In this document: piece after piece, positions 12,990 to 26,378 of the stretch
Layout of the letters: each line of letters begins with the position of its first letter
How positions within the stretch are numbered: the stretch's first letter is position 1
Assembly: GCA_021613535.1 (NCBI GenBank)
Contig: CP075497.1
Span: 7,440,001-7,504,000, forward strand
Direction: 5' to 3'
Length of the DNA: 64,000 nt
DNA from: Adineta vaga
Lineage: Eukaryota; Rotifera
Notes under the pieces: model-generated
The model's input: the letters and a program-made list of their open reading frames with translations, nothing else
Told to the model about the DNA's origin: nothing
Database searches by the model: none
Translations under genes and position numbers: made by a program

Positions 12990-15176
12990 ATGGGGCTTAT
13001 GCTATTTACACATTATCTTTTTGGCTATGTCGGTAAGAAAACATTTGAGGAAACGAAAACTAAATTAAACGAATCGAATCTCAAGGTACAGCAATATGTT
13101 CAATTGGATTGGTTTTATCACTGTGCTCTGTTTACATATTTACACGTCGACAGATGGTTAATTTATTAGCTCATAAAGAAATAATCTAATTAATTTTCCT
13201 CTTTTGATTATTTGTAGCGTAGTGCTGTAGCAACATATTTAGCTGGTTTGAGTATTAGTGATAGTTGTCTCTTATCGCTAGGTCTTGTGATCGCCATTAA
13301 TTCTTCAATACCTCCCAATCAACAAAGCGAACTATTCTATTCATCACATTTACATAAATATCTTTTTCCGTATGTTTATGGTTGTATCATATGGTTTCAA
13401 TTTACAAGTGTTTGGGTAACGATTGGATTTGCTGTTGATCGATGGTTTGCCATTAAATGGCCTATGTTACATTACACTTACAGTTCTAAACGAGCATCGT
13501 AAGTTATTTTTAATGTTCTTCGTATAAATAGATGTGTAGGTGTAATTATTTTCTTTTATTCTTTCTAGTTACATTGTTCTTACTATCTATTGTCTTGGTT
13601 TTATTTATTCATTACCACGATTTTTTGAATATGAAACAAAATTACAACATGAAGAATTAATTCTTGTAGGAAACGTGACAGAACGTATTCAACATATAGT
13701 TATCAACAATAAAGTTTTACAAAATCGTACTTATCAATATATTGTTCATCTTCGTAAGAAATAAATTCTCGTTATTTTAAAAGATAAAAAGAAATCTCTT
13801 TGATTTTTCTTTTTAGTTCTCTATAGTCTTTTTCAAAGTATATTACCATTATTAATGTTATCTTATTTTAATGTAGAACTCATACGAAGTATTAATGCTA
13901 GTTCGAATTTTCTTAAACGTTTTACATCCTTATATGTTCAAACAACACGTGTAGGACGTGATACAACTACTACTACTCCACGATATCGTGAAGGAACAAT
14001 CACACGTTCAGTGATATGTCTTATTGGATTATTTACATTATGTCAAGTACCTGCGTCTATTCTTCATTATATCTATATGTTTTATCGAAATCATCCTATT
14101 CTTTACATTTGTTACGATATATCAAATTTTTTAATTCTTGTTAATAGTGCAGTAAGAAAATAACAATATTTCTTTATTGATAGTTTTGTTTATTAAATTT
14201 AGGTTAATTTTTTTATTTTTACATATTGTAATCGAAAATTTCGTCGTGAATTAGCTCGTGTTTGTTTTCATCCTCGAACCAATCGAAATATGATGTTACG
14301 TACATCAAGTCATCAATCATTTCGACGAACAAATTCGTATATGAGAACACCAGCACATAGTTCACATAATTTACATCAACTTGACGTACGTATTTTTTAC
14401 GGCAGATGAAGAATCATTTCGAAAATATTCTTTAGAACTAATTGCTTTCAAATTTTTTCAAAAGAGGAAGGAAGGAAATTATCAGAAAAACAGAAGATAG
14501 AAATGATTTTTTCTCACGCATCTATGTCTATCTGTATTTATAGATCACACAAACCAATTCATGGGAGTATCAACGACGAAATAGTCCGATGATAATTCAA
14601 ACAGACATAGGAATGAGTAGTGAATGTAAGAATCCATTACATAAGAAGTTTTCGGATGTTTCAATTCAATCGCAATATCATCTACATCCATTTTATAAAC
14701 GTTCAGATTCAATGCTCAGCATTCGAACATCAAATATGCATAATAATAATAATAGTAATCAAACACAACACCAGGGAAACTTTTCTATATGTGATTCGAA
14801 TTATCAACAATCAAATCATTTTCCGTATATAAATGATGAACAAGACCTTCAACTACCAGTAATTAAAACAAACCGAAGTTATAAACAACGTTTATTATTT
14901 CGACGTAAAAAACATTCATTAACAGATCCGACCAATGTATATCATCAACCTTCACAGAATAAAATAAATAAACGTACAAAAAAGAAAGCAAAATCAATAT
15001 TCGTATACAATCCAATTACATCTTCATCGTCGACAACCACTACATCGAACGTAACACGCTCAACAATTAATACAACTGGTTCGGAAAGTTCCGTATTGGT
15101 TGATCGACAAAATACTAAACTAACGGACTCAATCAATAATAAGAAACAAAAATCCAGACATTTTTTTCGTAAATAA
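12990..15176 (+). CDS. Rhodopsin-type (class A) GPCR, FMRFamide-receptor-like
   Basis: Seven exons: 12990-13032, 13086-13156, 13218-13498, 13569-13753, 13817-14151, 14203-14385 and 14544-15176. They encode 576 aa. Hydrophobic segments fit seven transmembrane helices. TM1 is at residues about 5-33. TM2 starts YLAGLSISDSC. TM3 ends in FAVDRWFAIKWP, a DRW variant of the DRY box. TM6 is VICLIGLFTLCQVPAS. TM7 ends LVNSAVNFFIFTYCNRKFRREL in place of NPxxY. The cytoplasmic tail is long (about 250 aa), rich in Asn, Ser and Thr, and basic. Layout and motifs resemble invertebrate peptide receptors of the FMRFamide group, but the ligand is unproven. The very short N-terminus before TM1 is odd and may mean that an upstream exon was missed. 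Confidence 0.78.
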
Positions 15177-15706
15177 TCCAATGTTCTTCTTGTAAGTTTC
15201 TCATACAACGCAATATTCTCACAAAAGTGAACTCTTATTTTCGATTCTATTCTACCAATATAAATATATATCTATCTATTTACTTCTTGAACAAAACAAG
15301 ATTTCCTCCTTAGAGAGAACTCGAAACCCAAAGGAAGTTAGCAGATGATTCGTTATGACATCGATTATAGTTTATAAAGGACAAGGAAACTTTATTATAC
15401 TGCATTTTGACTTTTACATGAAAACATATTTCAATCAATTTCTTCTTCGAAAAACACATTACTCATCTGGGAGATCTTTTATGGATTTCGATTCTAATTA
15501 AAAATACGATTTCGTAGGAGTCAAAAGAGTCTTCGTGTTACAGATTAACTAACTAATTTCATTAGATCAAAAATGACTTCCGAGATATTTTCTCTTAATT
15601 ACAGTACGCATTAAAATACGAATAAATAAAAGAAACCAAACAAAGATAGTCTATCTATAGAAATTTTATTAAAGGTTCTTCAAAAAGAAAGAAATGATAC
15701 AGATTA
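15177..15706. other. Convergent 3' intergenic region
   Basis: Separates the stop codons of the GPCR (+) and the SLC38 transporter (-). It holds their 3' UTRs, including a minus-strand polyadenylation signal at 15665-15670. No coding exon is seen. Confidence 0.6.
15665..15670 (-). terminator. Polyadenylation signal AATAAA (SLC38 gene)
   Basis: TTTATT on the + strand reads AATAAA on the minus strand, about 37 nt after the transporter's stop codon. Confidence 0.55.
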
Positions 15707-17894
15707 TCAACATGTTTTCGTTGTACTTCGTTCTTTTCCACTTATATCAGTTATCAATGATTGTAATAATGTTAATACAGTAACAAATACTCCAATAGCA
15801 ACATAAAATATTCCAATAGAAATCGAAATAATATTTCCCCATGAATTCACCCAGTTTTGTTCAACATGAAAGTATAAACAAAGACCTAAAAAAAAGCAAA
15901 TGATGCAAAAAATTCGGAATCCTTTCTCACCTGGAAATATAAATATAAAACTTGCAGCTAATGCACCAAGATAATGAATTGCTACGGATATATTTGGTAA
16001 GTAAATAGCGCCAACTAATGTCGAAAAAAACCAAAGACAAACAATTAAAATTCGACGTTTTGTTGATTGTCTTATATCCGTAGCAATCAATGATGTCGAA
16101 GTTTCATTTGATAACGAATCAATCGCCGTTCTAAAATTTAACAACAAACTATTCATTTCGTTTCAAATTGCTTCTTACCTTCCGCAAAATAAATTGACTG
16201 GATAAGCTGTATAGGTTTTAACTGCAACCATAATAATTGCAATGAGTACAACAGATGATATTGGATGATAAGACATAAGAATATCATGATCAACTTTAAC
16301 ACCAAATGTCAGGTAACCACAAACAGCTACTAGACAATAACTGAGAATTAGAACAATTGTTGAAACTAATGTTGCCTTGATACAATCAGCACGAGTTCTC
16401 AAGGAAACAAAGACAGGAACAGCATTGACATGTGCCTATGAATTATTAATTCGATAAAAAAAAACGCTTTGCTCATAAATATATAAAAATATACTTGATA
16501 ACAAAAACACATTGTTGGTAAAACAAGAAATACATCAGTCCATGAATCAGGTCTAAAAAGATCAAATTCAATGAATTATTTATGTCAAAAGTCTGGTTCA
16601 TTACTTTGTTTTAACAATCACATCAGAAGATTTATTTTTAACATATTCAATAGGTACAATAATCACAACATAAATAATCGCCAAAACACCTAACATACTA
16701 GAAATAATTTGATTTCATTCATGAATTATTTCCTATTATTATTTTTTCTTTGATTACCTGGGAATTTGAAGAAATTTAATTGTTTTGGAAAAACATAATG
16801 GAAATATAAATAATAATGATGTTATTGGTATTGTAAATCGACGATCAAAATACCAATGCCGACAAAATAATGGATCCATATAAGATAAAACTAAATGAAA
16901 GAAAACGTAATTATGTGCAAGAATATTCTTCTACTCACATACATCGATCTAATTGATCACCAATAATAATAAAAAATGTTATACTCAGTCCATACCTAAA
17001 CATCATTTCAATTCATTTTTTTACATTTCTTTTTCAAAGATAGTATGTACATATATAATATAATACAAACAGAACAAATTCTTTGCCAAATTTTCCCACA
17101 TTTCATCAAAACAAACGTTTCATACGATGATGTTGATGGATCACAACAAACGAATAAAATAGCATAAGCGCCAAGTACTAATAAAACAACTATCTAACAG
17201 AAACAAAAAAAGAAGATTGAAACGAATATTTTTCAAACTTACTCCATGTAAGATAGAACTGATAAATATTCCACCTGCGTCATCATATGATTTGGCTATA
17301 TTGAGTAGACCAGCCTAATTAATTATTAAAAAAAAAGAATTCACATACATTCTCTTCTTTCTTCGGATATATTAAAAAGATGCTGAATGAACTCGTATTC
17401 AAACTTCTCCTGACTTGTTTGTGATGGATATTGATTCTAAAGGTTCCTAGATATTTCTGTCAAATTCACCTGTGTCACGTCATATCATCTATCGCTGTGG
17501 GATTTCTTTATTTGATTAATGTATTTTTATTTCATGATAAGAATCAAATGTCTCTAAAAGAAAATCTTCGTCCATTTGACCTTCTGGTAATCTGTTAGAT
17601 CTAATTAAATCTAACAGAAACTCTCATGAATATATTTATATCATTCAAGATTCAAAAGATTATTATTTGTTAAACAGACGACTTACGCCCATGGCTGCAT
17701 TAACAATTAGACCAGCCGCCATAATCCATGACATTGTGGCTAAAATGACGGATATATTAATAAATAATTATCAAATACCTTTCAACAATATACATACAAC
17801 GTCCACGAATAGAAACTTGTGAACCATTATCAGAATTGAGTAAAGCTAAATTTTCATCATCGATTACTGCTGATGTATCTGATTGAAGATCCAT
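15707..17894 (-). CDS. SLC38-type sodium-coupled neutral amino acid transporter
   Basis: Ten exons in transcript order: 17798-17894, 17687-17739, 17243-17314, 17051-17193, 16943-16995, 16758-16890, 16605-16697, 16495-16552, 16179-16435 and 15707-16130. Phases join to give 460 aa. A polar N-terminus (MDLQSDTSAVIDDENLALL) is followed by about eleven hydrophobic helices. TM1 has the AAAP-family feature GLIVNAAMGAGLLNIAKSYD with AGGI after it. Other family-like stretches are IIIGDQLDR, FSKTIKFLQIPSM, CFCYQAHVNAVPVF and VAVCGYLTFG. The match is closest to SLC38A7/A8-like members, which move glutamine and other neutral amino acids across the plasma or lysosomal membrane. Substrate and location are inferred from family. 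One intron (17315-17686) is much longer than the rest. Confidence 0.85.
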
Positions 17895-19754
17895 TTTATA
17901 TGATTAAATAAAGTACTGAGTTTCAGATCTAAAAAAAACCATCAAAGAACAAGAATAGTTTGATCATTTCTTTCACAAACACAATCAATTAGTGTTGATT
18001 TCTGATGAAACAAAAGAATCTGTTATCGATATTTCATTACAAAATGAATCATTTGAAAATCTCCCAAAGTAGTTAAAAATGAAAACTTGTTCAACTTATT
18101 CATGTATCACCTTCACATTTATTATGTCAATTTAACTGTTCCTATGATGTATTAATCCTCATAGCGTGTCTCACTTTTCTTTTCGAATCTATTGGGATTG
18201 AAATATCATTTACAATGTAACTATTTCTATAGTGCATGTCGGAGGTAACTAGCGAAGGAATTATCGAGATCGCAACTCACTCACCTTCTGATAATAATAG
18301 CATCTTTAACTGATTCAGACGATGGGACAAACAATTTTATGGGAATGTCACAAGAGAAAGATTTCGAAGAGTGTATATGAGATAGTTGATAAATTTTGGA
18401 AAAAACTAAAATCTTCAGATCATGCCAAATGAATAAGCTAGAAAAATACAGATGTTAATTATAGGATTACCTTAATGTAACTCTTCTATCTGATAGTGAT
18501 AGTTACAGACACCATTTTATTCGTCATATATATCATTAATTCTTGAAAATAATAGTATTTTAAGTTCTAATTCATGTTTACCGTTGTTATTTATATAAAA
18601 GCTTCTGAACTATAATAAAACTTATATATAAAACTATTCAACATTTTTTTGACATAACATATGTAATTAACTGAATCAAAATATGGACATGCGAAATACG
18701 TCCTTCCCCTCTCGTCTCGTTCTTTCGTTTAAAAACAATAAAAGAACGTGATTAGTCTTCGAAATTATCAATAAAAATAGTTCTACAGGTTGAAATTCAA
18801 AAATCTATTTTTCACACATACAAATGAATAAACTAGTTTCTCAAAAGTTGTTAGAAATATTTCAAGAAAAAAGATCAATTTCAAATTCAAAACATGAAGA
18901 AATTGCAAGTAGCGTTCAATCAAACAGATTATGAATTGCTTTTTGATTGGTTGTCGTTTCATCCAATAGATAGAAGAAACGACAAAATCTTATTCTTATA
19001 TTCTATTTTCAAGAAAAAACAGAAAAAGAAATTGAATATCTGTCAATATATATCATCTTATTATTATTAAATTATCCATGAGAAGACAGATACGACCATC
19101 AGTGAGATTTTACCATAAAAAAGTCAATTACTATTAGTTTAATGAATAAATTATAATTCAAATTTCTTCTTATCTGAGTAGAATATTGTTTTGTTCGTAA
19201 ATTCTTAGTGCGAATACGAATCGTTTGATTATAATTCGTAGAATTTTAACGAATGTTTTTATTTTGTATACTTATAATATTAAATTCGATGATTATTCGA
19301 ATATTCTCTTTATTTCTTATCCAAAGTAAATATTTAATCGCCTATTTTTCTTTGAAAAGAAGGGATTATTTATCAATTATACTTCGCTTAATTGCTCATT
19401 TCCTTTTGTAATAAGTCTTACAAAGTATACTCAATTATTTCATAGTAAACAAGAGAAATTAATTTTTTCAGTTACTCGATAAAACCACGTGATAAATAGA
19501 ATGAAATATTATCTTTGTTTTATCATAGATAACATAGAACAAAGAATAAGAACATGAAAAATAGCAAATTCTTTCGATTATTTTCATGAGCATAGTATTC
19601 AATGATGCGATTTAAGTGATAGAAATAAGATAACAACTTTTTTTTGTTTCTGATTACACATACTTTGCGATAGCATTGATTGGAATACAATCAAATCTCC
19701 TTTGTTCTTTTTCTAGTATTTATCATTTCAGTATGTACAACAGTCATTCAAATC
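17895..19754. other. Divergent intergenic region
   Basis: Lies between the start of the SLC38 gene (-) and the start of VPS50 (+), and is very AT-rich. A T-rich acceptor-like site on the minus strand (near 17932) suggests a 5' UTR intron or trans-splice site for the transporter. No coding exon is seen. Confidence 0.55.
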
Positions 19755-22700
19755 ATGTTTGATTCACTGAAAGTAAGTAGAAACATGTTTGCATTAAACA
19801 TATGCTTTCTTTTTTTCTTTCTTTCTAGGACAATGGGTTTATTAGCGTTAGCGAAAAAGCCGATCGTGAAACGTTAAGTACTATTGAAGGTGAATATTAT
19901 AATGGAGAGAATTTTGATCCAAAAGAACATGAACTACAAGTAAAAACATTTCCTTTTGTATTTTGTTTTATATTTAATGATTGTTATCTTAGAAATTACT
20001 TTCGACAATTAAAGACAATCCATTTCTTGATCTTGCTGATGTTTTAAATCGTCGTGATCGTCTTAAAGTTCAACTGATTGCCGTTCGTAGAACTAGACAA
20101 TTAAAATCTCATATTTTTTGTTTGAACATTTTCAGGTATCAAAACGTGTATCAAAATTAATTCTAGAAAATAGTTCAGCATATACATCTGAATTACAACG
20201 TGTGACAGTATTAACAAGTGCATTACAAGATTCGATTGAAACATGTTATAATGCTCGAAGGTAATTTGTAAAAATTGTGTTTTAGGAAAACAGATGAGAA
20301 ACATTTTAATTTTTGATTAGTAATCTTCGACATGCGCAATATCAAATAACAACACGAAATTTAACTTTAATTCGAAATGAAATGCGCAAACAACAATGGA
20401 TTCATGTTCTTCAAAATATTGAAAAATTAAAGAAACTAGTTCGTAGTTTTTCATTTCTAATAAAAAAATATTTCAATCGAAAATCTTTGATTATTTAGCA
20501 TAGCATCGATCAACGACTAAAAGAAATGGTCAAAGTAAGATTTACTACTTATAATGAAACATAAATTTGAAATTCTATTTTCATTTAGCATGAAGATTTT
20601 GTTGGTGCTATACAATTATATTCTCAGTGTGGAAATACTGTCCATCAATATAAAGAATATCAATGCATTAGGTAAAAGAAAAAAAACAATCATTACCATC
20701 ACGGAAGAACTTTTTTTTTATAGAGATCTTTCGTCCAAACTTCAGGATACATTAGATTTTATTGAAGAATCAATTGATGTTACATTAGCTAAACTTTGTT
20801 CACATTTTAATCCACATACTTATCAAAGTTTATTGAATGCATATCGTTTATTAGGAAAATCATTGACATCTATGGATCAATTGCAAATGCATTTTCTTAA
20901 TGTAGTACAAACACGTACATTAGAAATTTTAGTTAAAACAGTTGGAACGATGAAAAATGAACAAAATCTTTCGTCGTATACAGATTTATGCAAAGTAAGA
21001 AAACAAAATCGAATAAGATTATAATCGATTTGATGAAATCTATTTAGATAATTCCAGAAGAATCATTTTCCAGTTGTTTACATGATCTTAATGTATGCTT
21101 TTGGCAAATAATCAAATCGTATAAATTAGTTTGGCTTTGGCATGAAAGAAATTCACCATCTATCGAAGGTAAATTTCAATTGATTTATCATTCACTGTAA
21201 AACGATCTCATTATTTACTTTTCAATTAAATCTAGCAACAAACAGTGATACACCTGAACCAAGTCAGGAATTTCTTCTTCAAAAACTCGAAAGTGGATCC
21301 GGTCGTTTATGGCATGAAATTCAACAAAAGATGAAAACATTTATTCTAGAAAATAACATGTCACATTTTAAATTTGAAGCATTTTTACAAGTACTAAAAA
21401 TGACAAATCGGTATGTATTTATATTATTGAATAAGAAGAAGAAGAAAGAACAAAATTATTTGATAGATTAATGGAAATTGGTGAACAATTCTGTCAAAGT
21501 GATTCTAATGTTCTTCAAGAAGCTATGCGTCGGCAAAGTATAGTTTATTTTCGTTCATATCATAATGGACGTTTAGAAGAATTGAAAATGTTTTTGGAAA
21601 ATGAAATGTGGCAATGGTGTCCAGTGAAATCTACATTTCATATTACTCAATTACACGTATGTCTATTACATATTAAAGATTGATTCAATTCAGAAATATC
21701 GAATTGTATACTTCAGGAATTTCGATTTCTTCGTGAAACATCTTCAATTGCATCTGATTTAACAACATCAACATCATTTAATCAAAAAGCAGATTTAGAT
21801 TTATTTGATCGATATTTATATACAGATCGTGAACATCCATTTGATCTTGATCAAACTCGAACAACATTATCATCGTCACCATCACAATATAGTACAAATT
21901 CTTTCGATGGTGGTGATGATGGAAATATCGTGAATGGAACTTCAAATAATGTTTGTTGACAAAAAAGATTGTTTTTAGTTTGAAAATACGAAATGAATTT
22001 ATTGATTCATAGGAAAAAAAAATTCGATCAAATTCGAATTCATCATCGGATTCTGATGGTGAAAATGAGCGTAAAGGACGATCAACGCATCGAACACGTT
22101 CGCGATACAATGACGAAAAAAATGGATCAACAATTGTGACAAATACAACTTTAAATGTGACTAGATTATTTGGTAAGAAAAACGTCATTCTTCAGATTTG
22201 TTTATTTAAAATGATTCTAGGTCGATATATGGAAATGATTGAAATGTTGAAGCCAATTGCTTTTGATGTAATTATCTGTATGACACAACTTTTTGATTAT
22301 TATCTTTATACAGTTTATACATCATTTGCTTGTGATATGGTAAGAACTTTTATTTAGAAGAAGTTTAAAAATATTTATTGATGATTTTCTAGAATGAAAT
22401 TCCAATTGATGCCTTAAGTAGTAGATTACGATTTACAATCAAACGTATTAGTGATAATTTAATTGCAAATGTAAGATATAATTCAATATAAATCAAATGA
22501 GGATTAACACTTTCCTTTTTTGTTTAGAATAATTTCGAAGCAGCATCTAATGTAAGTATACATTTGTGTATCCATCTAATGAATGAATAATTGATAAATT
22601 CTAGTCAACTAATCGTGAGTTGATATATTGATCAAAATGACTAATAGCTTGATTGACTATTGAGACATGCATGAAACTATATTTATTAAAAAAATATGTA

Positions 22701-23704
22701 GAGTACCTTTGTTTTTTATAATTATGTCTAGGAAAAAATTCCTGCCGCTCATCTATCTCCATTAGTTGACATCAATAGTTCATCAAGTATTCTTTATGGT
22801 CTTCCACAACGTGTTGTTGCCGCTGAATCATTAGTTTTTCTTGCCGAACAATTTGATTTTCTTCTCCCGTATCTTAAACTAATGATTCCAACTGAACGTC
22901 ATACATTTCTAATTCAATTCTATTCTCAAACTGTTCAAGTGACACATGAATTACGTATTCCTATTTATCATAATGTTTCTGCGAATATTCTTGATTATAT
23001 GTCCATTGCCTTAATGATAAGTAAAGTCAATTGGGATATAGGAGAAATTTTAACTCAACATAATATTTATGTTGATGAACTTGCAAATGAATTACAAACC
23101 TTTCGAAATCGTCTTGATCATATTAATGATCAAGCTTTGCCAATACCAAAAGCTGTCTATCGAACCTTATGGGATCAAATTTTAGATAAAGTTTTTTATA
23201 CCATGGTTGAAGGGTAAGATTGAATAGAGATACAAGCTAAATTGTTGATTGATTCTTTCTCTTTTTTTTAGTTATGCAAATGCAAAACGATGTAGTAATG
23301 AAGGTCGAGCATTAATGCAATTAGATTTTCAACAATTACTTCGACGACTAGAACGTATTATTGAAGATATGAAGTAAATTTTTGATTATTGAAGTTCTTT
23401 TTTATTTGAAATATATTCATTGTTTTTCTTAGACCTTTACCACATAAAGAATTTGTTGAAAATTATATAAAAGCATATTATTTACCTGAACAGTCTATCG
23501 ATCAATGGATTCGAGATAATACGGTATGGAAATAATAGATGATATTCTCAGATATTTATTTATTTATTATAGATATATACAACAAAACAACGAATGGCAT
23601 TAGTATCAATGATGTCTCATTTGAGTAAAAGGAAACGTGCACAATTAAGTCAATATCTAGATGAACAAGAGCGATCTCGTACTCCTGTCTCGGCGTCGTC
23701 ATAG
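19755..23704 (+). CDS. VPS50: Syndetin / VPS50, EARP tethering complex subunit
   Basis: Twenty exons: 19755-19772, 19829-19939, 19993-20082, 20136-20260, 20321-20438, 20499-20534, 20589-20671, 20724-20994, 21048-21168, 21236-21410, 21467-21656, 21717-21950, 22013-22172, 22221-22339, 22393-22470, 22528-22551, 22732-23213, 23272-23373, 23433-23523 and 23573-23704. All phases join and give 919 aa, near the usual family length of about 960. Syndetin-like stretches run from end to end: [99 protein letters not shown] and [22 protein letters not shown]50 replaces VPS54 in the endosome-associated recycling tether. The acidic and Ser-rich middle (exons 12-13) is variable in the family. The first exon is tiny and its ATG is a best guess. 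Confidence 0.93.
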
Positions 23705-23962
23705 ATCAAATACTCAGTTCATTAGCTTTGATGCGTGTGCAATATAGTTTTATTCATTCCGAACAATCGTTTTTCTTTTCTCTCTGTATGTGTGTTTGTG
23801 TCTTTCGTAAATATAAATATCTTGTCTTTTTTTTTCTGTCAACTAGTCATTGATGGGTGTATGTATTACCATTATTAACTCATCTAGAGAGAAGTTTTTC
23901 TTTTTCAGCAATAAATCTATCCTATATTTGTTCGTTTGATTTTTAGTAAAATAACTTATGAA

Positions 23963-23976
23963 ACTTTTCTTCAGAG
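23963..23976 (+). promoter_or_regulatory. Splice-acceptor-like site just before the Mpv17 copy A start codon
   Basis: A T-rich tract ending in TTCAG stops 2 nt before the ATG at 23977, with no obvious donor exon upstream. It may be a spliced-leader trans-splicing acceptor (known in bdelloids) or the end of a 5' UTR intron. Confidence 0.45.
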
Positions 23977-24768
23977 ATGGCATCGATTTTAAGAGGTTAC
24001 AATCAATTTGTTTTACGTTATCCTCTCGTAGCAATGAGTTTAACAACAGGTAGAAAAGATTTCGATGAAAAAATTGATTGATTATTACCTTTGTTCCACA
24101 GGAACAACGATGGGATTGGGAAATGTTATTTCACAAACAGTTATTGAAAAACGTAGTTTAAGTACTGTTGATTGGTCTCGTGTAACTCGATTTGCTGCTT
24201 TTGGTTATTTATTTTCGGTTTGTTAACAACAAATTCAATTCAATACTGTTGAATTTTTGATTTAATTAGGGACCATTTCTTCGATATTGGTATTATGGAC
24301 TAGATAAATATTTTGCCGGTGCAAAATTAAAACCTGTGAAAATGATGATCATTGATCAAGTTAGTTTAATTTGACGGTAAAAACAAAAGCGACACAAGAG
24401 AAGTTGAATTGATTCTAGATCATTGCCGCACCACTTTTGAACAGTGTCATTCTGCTTTATCTTCCATTATCAAGCGGTAAATCGATGGACGAATCAAAAA
24501 AACGTTTTAGTGAAGTAAATCAAATGAAATTTGTTTTTAGTATGTGATTAATATTTCGTTTGGATTATAGGATTTTCCAACTGTAATGAAAGGTAATTAT
24601 TCAGCGTGGCCTGCTATTCAATTGACGAATTTTTATTTTGTCCCAATACAACATCGGTAAAGAAAAAATCGTTCTTCATCACAATTGAATGAATATATTT
24701 CTAGGGTCTTATTTGTGAATGTATGTTCATTAGTTTGGTCAACATTTCTTGCTTTTGTAACGAAATAA
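23977..24768 (+). CDS. Mpv17/PXMP2/SYM1 family membrane protein, copy A
   Basis: Six exons, 23977-24049, 24102-24217, 24270-24359, 24419-24514, 24571-24656 and 24705-24768, encode 174 aa, the normal family length. Family features include YPLVAMSLTTGTTMGLGNVI near the N-terminus, the GYLFSGPFLRYWYYGLDKYF block, and the C-terminal signature SAWPAIQLTNFYFVPIQHR followed by WSTFLAFVTK. The four hydrophobic segments fit an integral membrane protein of the mitochondrial inner membrane or peroxisome. Human MPV17 is linked to mitochondrial DNA maintenance. Which organelle applies here is not clear from sequence. It starts 272 nt after VPS50 on the same strand and is followed by a tandem copy. Confidence 0.9.
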
Positions 24769-25270
24769 TTTCGTTTCAATATAGTCTATGATTGTTTTTT
24801 TTTCACGTTTCACTAATAAAATTATTTAGTCTAGCACAAATTATCATTTTTCAAAAGAGATATCGTTCTTTCGAATTTTTTTTGATCTCAAACGATATTT
24901 TTATGTAAATTAAAATATACGAAGAAGATTGATTCACTTGTATTCAAATAATTCTCTTCTATATCTCTTATTGTTTTCATATTAGTTCAACAAAAGAATT
25001 GCCACATGCTACTATAGATTAAAAGTCCAACACTCTATGACTAAGTACATCTTCGAACTATTTTATCTCTTTCATTCTCTATTCATTTTCGTAATGTTTG
25101 ATTTCGACTAGAAAACAAGAACGTCAGAGAAAGAAAAAATAACATTTCGATATACATATATACATGACTGTGACACACACAATTGGCAAATAAATTTATC
25201 TAGTGTAAACAGACTTATCTATCATTTCAATTTTCAATTTTTCTTCTATTGTTCAATAAAATTCATCATC
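24769..25270. other. Spacer between tandem Mpv17 genes
   Basis: Holds an AATAAA at 24815-24820, 46 nt after the copy A stop, then AT-rich DNA leading to copy B. No further exon is seen. Confidence 0.6.
24815..24820 (+). terminator. Polyadenylation signal AATAAA (Mpv17 copy A)
   Basis: Canonical hexamer 46 nt downstream of the stop codon. Confidence 0.55.
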
Positions 25271-26212
25271 ATGTTCACCTTACAAGTAGCGATGGCATTC
25301 TCCACCTTTTTTGGAGATATCTATGCCAAACTGAAATTACTCCTACGAGTTGTGTTATCTGGTAAGTGGTGAACAAATATGAATTGAATTAGATTTATAT
25401 TAACAAATTTGTTTTAGTCTTTGCTGGAACACTTAAAAAATATAATAATTTTGTTCTACATTATCCATTATTATCAATGGCATTGACAACAGGTTGATAT
25501 TTTCTTTTGATTTCTATATTTGGATTAAAATAGATTGTGATTTACATTAGGAACAACAATGGGTTTAGGTAGTATTATATCTCAAACAATTATTGAACAA
25601 CGGGGATTGCTCGATTTGGATTGGGATCGAATTTTTCGCTTTGCTGCATTTGGTTACATATTTTCAGTGAGTAGACCGTTTTCTCGTTTTTTTCATTGTT
25701 TTGATTTTGATTGATTAGGGTCCATTTGTTCGTTATTGGTATTATGCTTTAGAAAAAGTCTTTTCAAATACGAGATTAAAACCGATTAAAATGATGTTTG
25801 CTGATCAAGTAAGATTCTTCTATTGTTTCTATCTTTGATTAAGAATATATTTTCTTCTTTAGACTATTGCTGCACCCTTACTCAATGCAGCAATGATCGC
25901 ATATCTTCCTTTAGTCAACGGAAAATCATTTGATGAGATTAAATTACGATTTCTTCTTGTAAATATCAAAAAGTTCTATGAATCTCTCGTATTATCTTAT
26001 GAATATTTAATAGGATTTCCCAACAGTGATGAAAGCGAATTATGCTGTTTGGCCTTTGATTCAATTAACAAATTTTTATTTCATTCCTGTTCATCATCGG
26101 TATGTTTTCATACATAAAAAATTCTTAGAATTAACTGCCATATTTTAGTGTACTTTATGCGAATATGTGTGCAATTATTTGGTCAACATTCGTTGCCTTT
26201 GTAACAAAATAA
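25271..26212 (+). CDS. Mpv17/PXMP2/SYM1 family membrane protein, copy B
   Basis: Seven exons, 25271-25361, 25418-25492, 25551-25666, 25719-25808, 25863-25958, 26014-26099 and 26149-26212, encode 205 aa. From exon 2 onward, protein and intron positions match copy A one for one (TTGTTMGLGSIISQT, GPFVRYWYYALEKVF, YAVWPLIQLTNFYF, WSTFVAFVTK). The two therefore arose by tandem duplication. Copy B has an extra first exon encoding about 30 mostly hydrophobic residues (MFTLQVAMAFSTFFGDIY), which could change targeting. An internal start in exon 2 is not needed because the exon 1 ATG joins in phase. It converges with the FCP1 gene, 166 nt between stops. Confidence 0.88.
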
Positions 26213-26378
26213 TTTTTCTTTGTTCTTTTTTCTGTTACTCTTGAATGAATGAATGATACAGATCGAAAAAATAATAATGATAACAAAAATCAAAGAGACA
26301 AATTTTTGCATGTTCACTTTTACATTATACAAACACATGGAAGCGAGACGAAGCAGAAAATTAACTAATAAGAAATAT

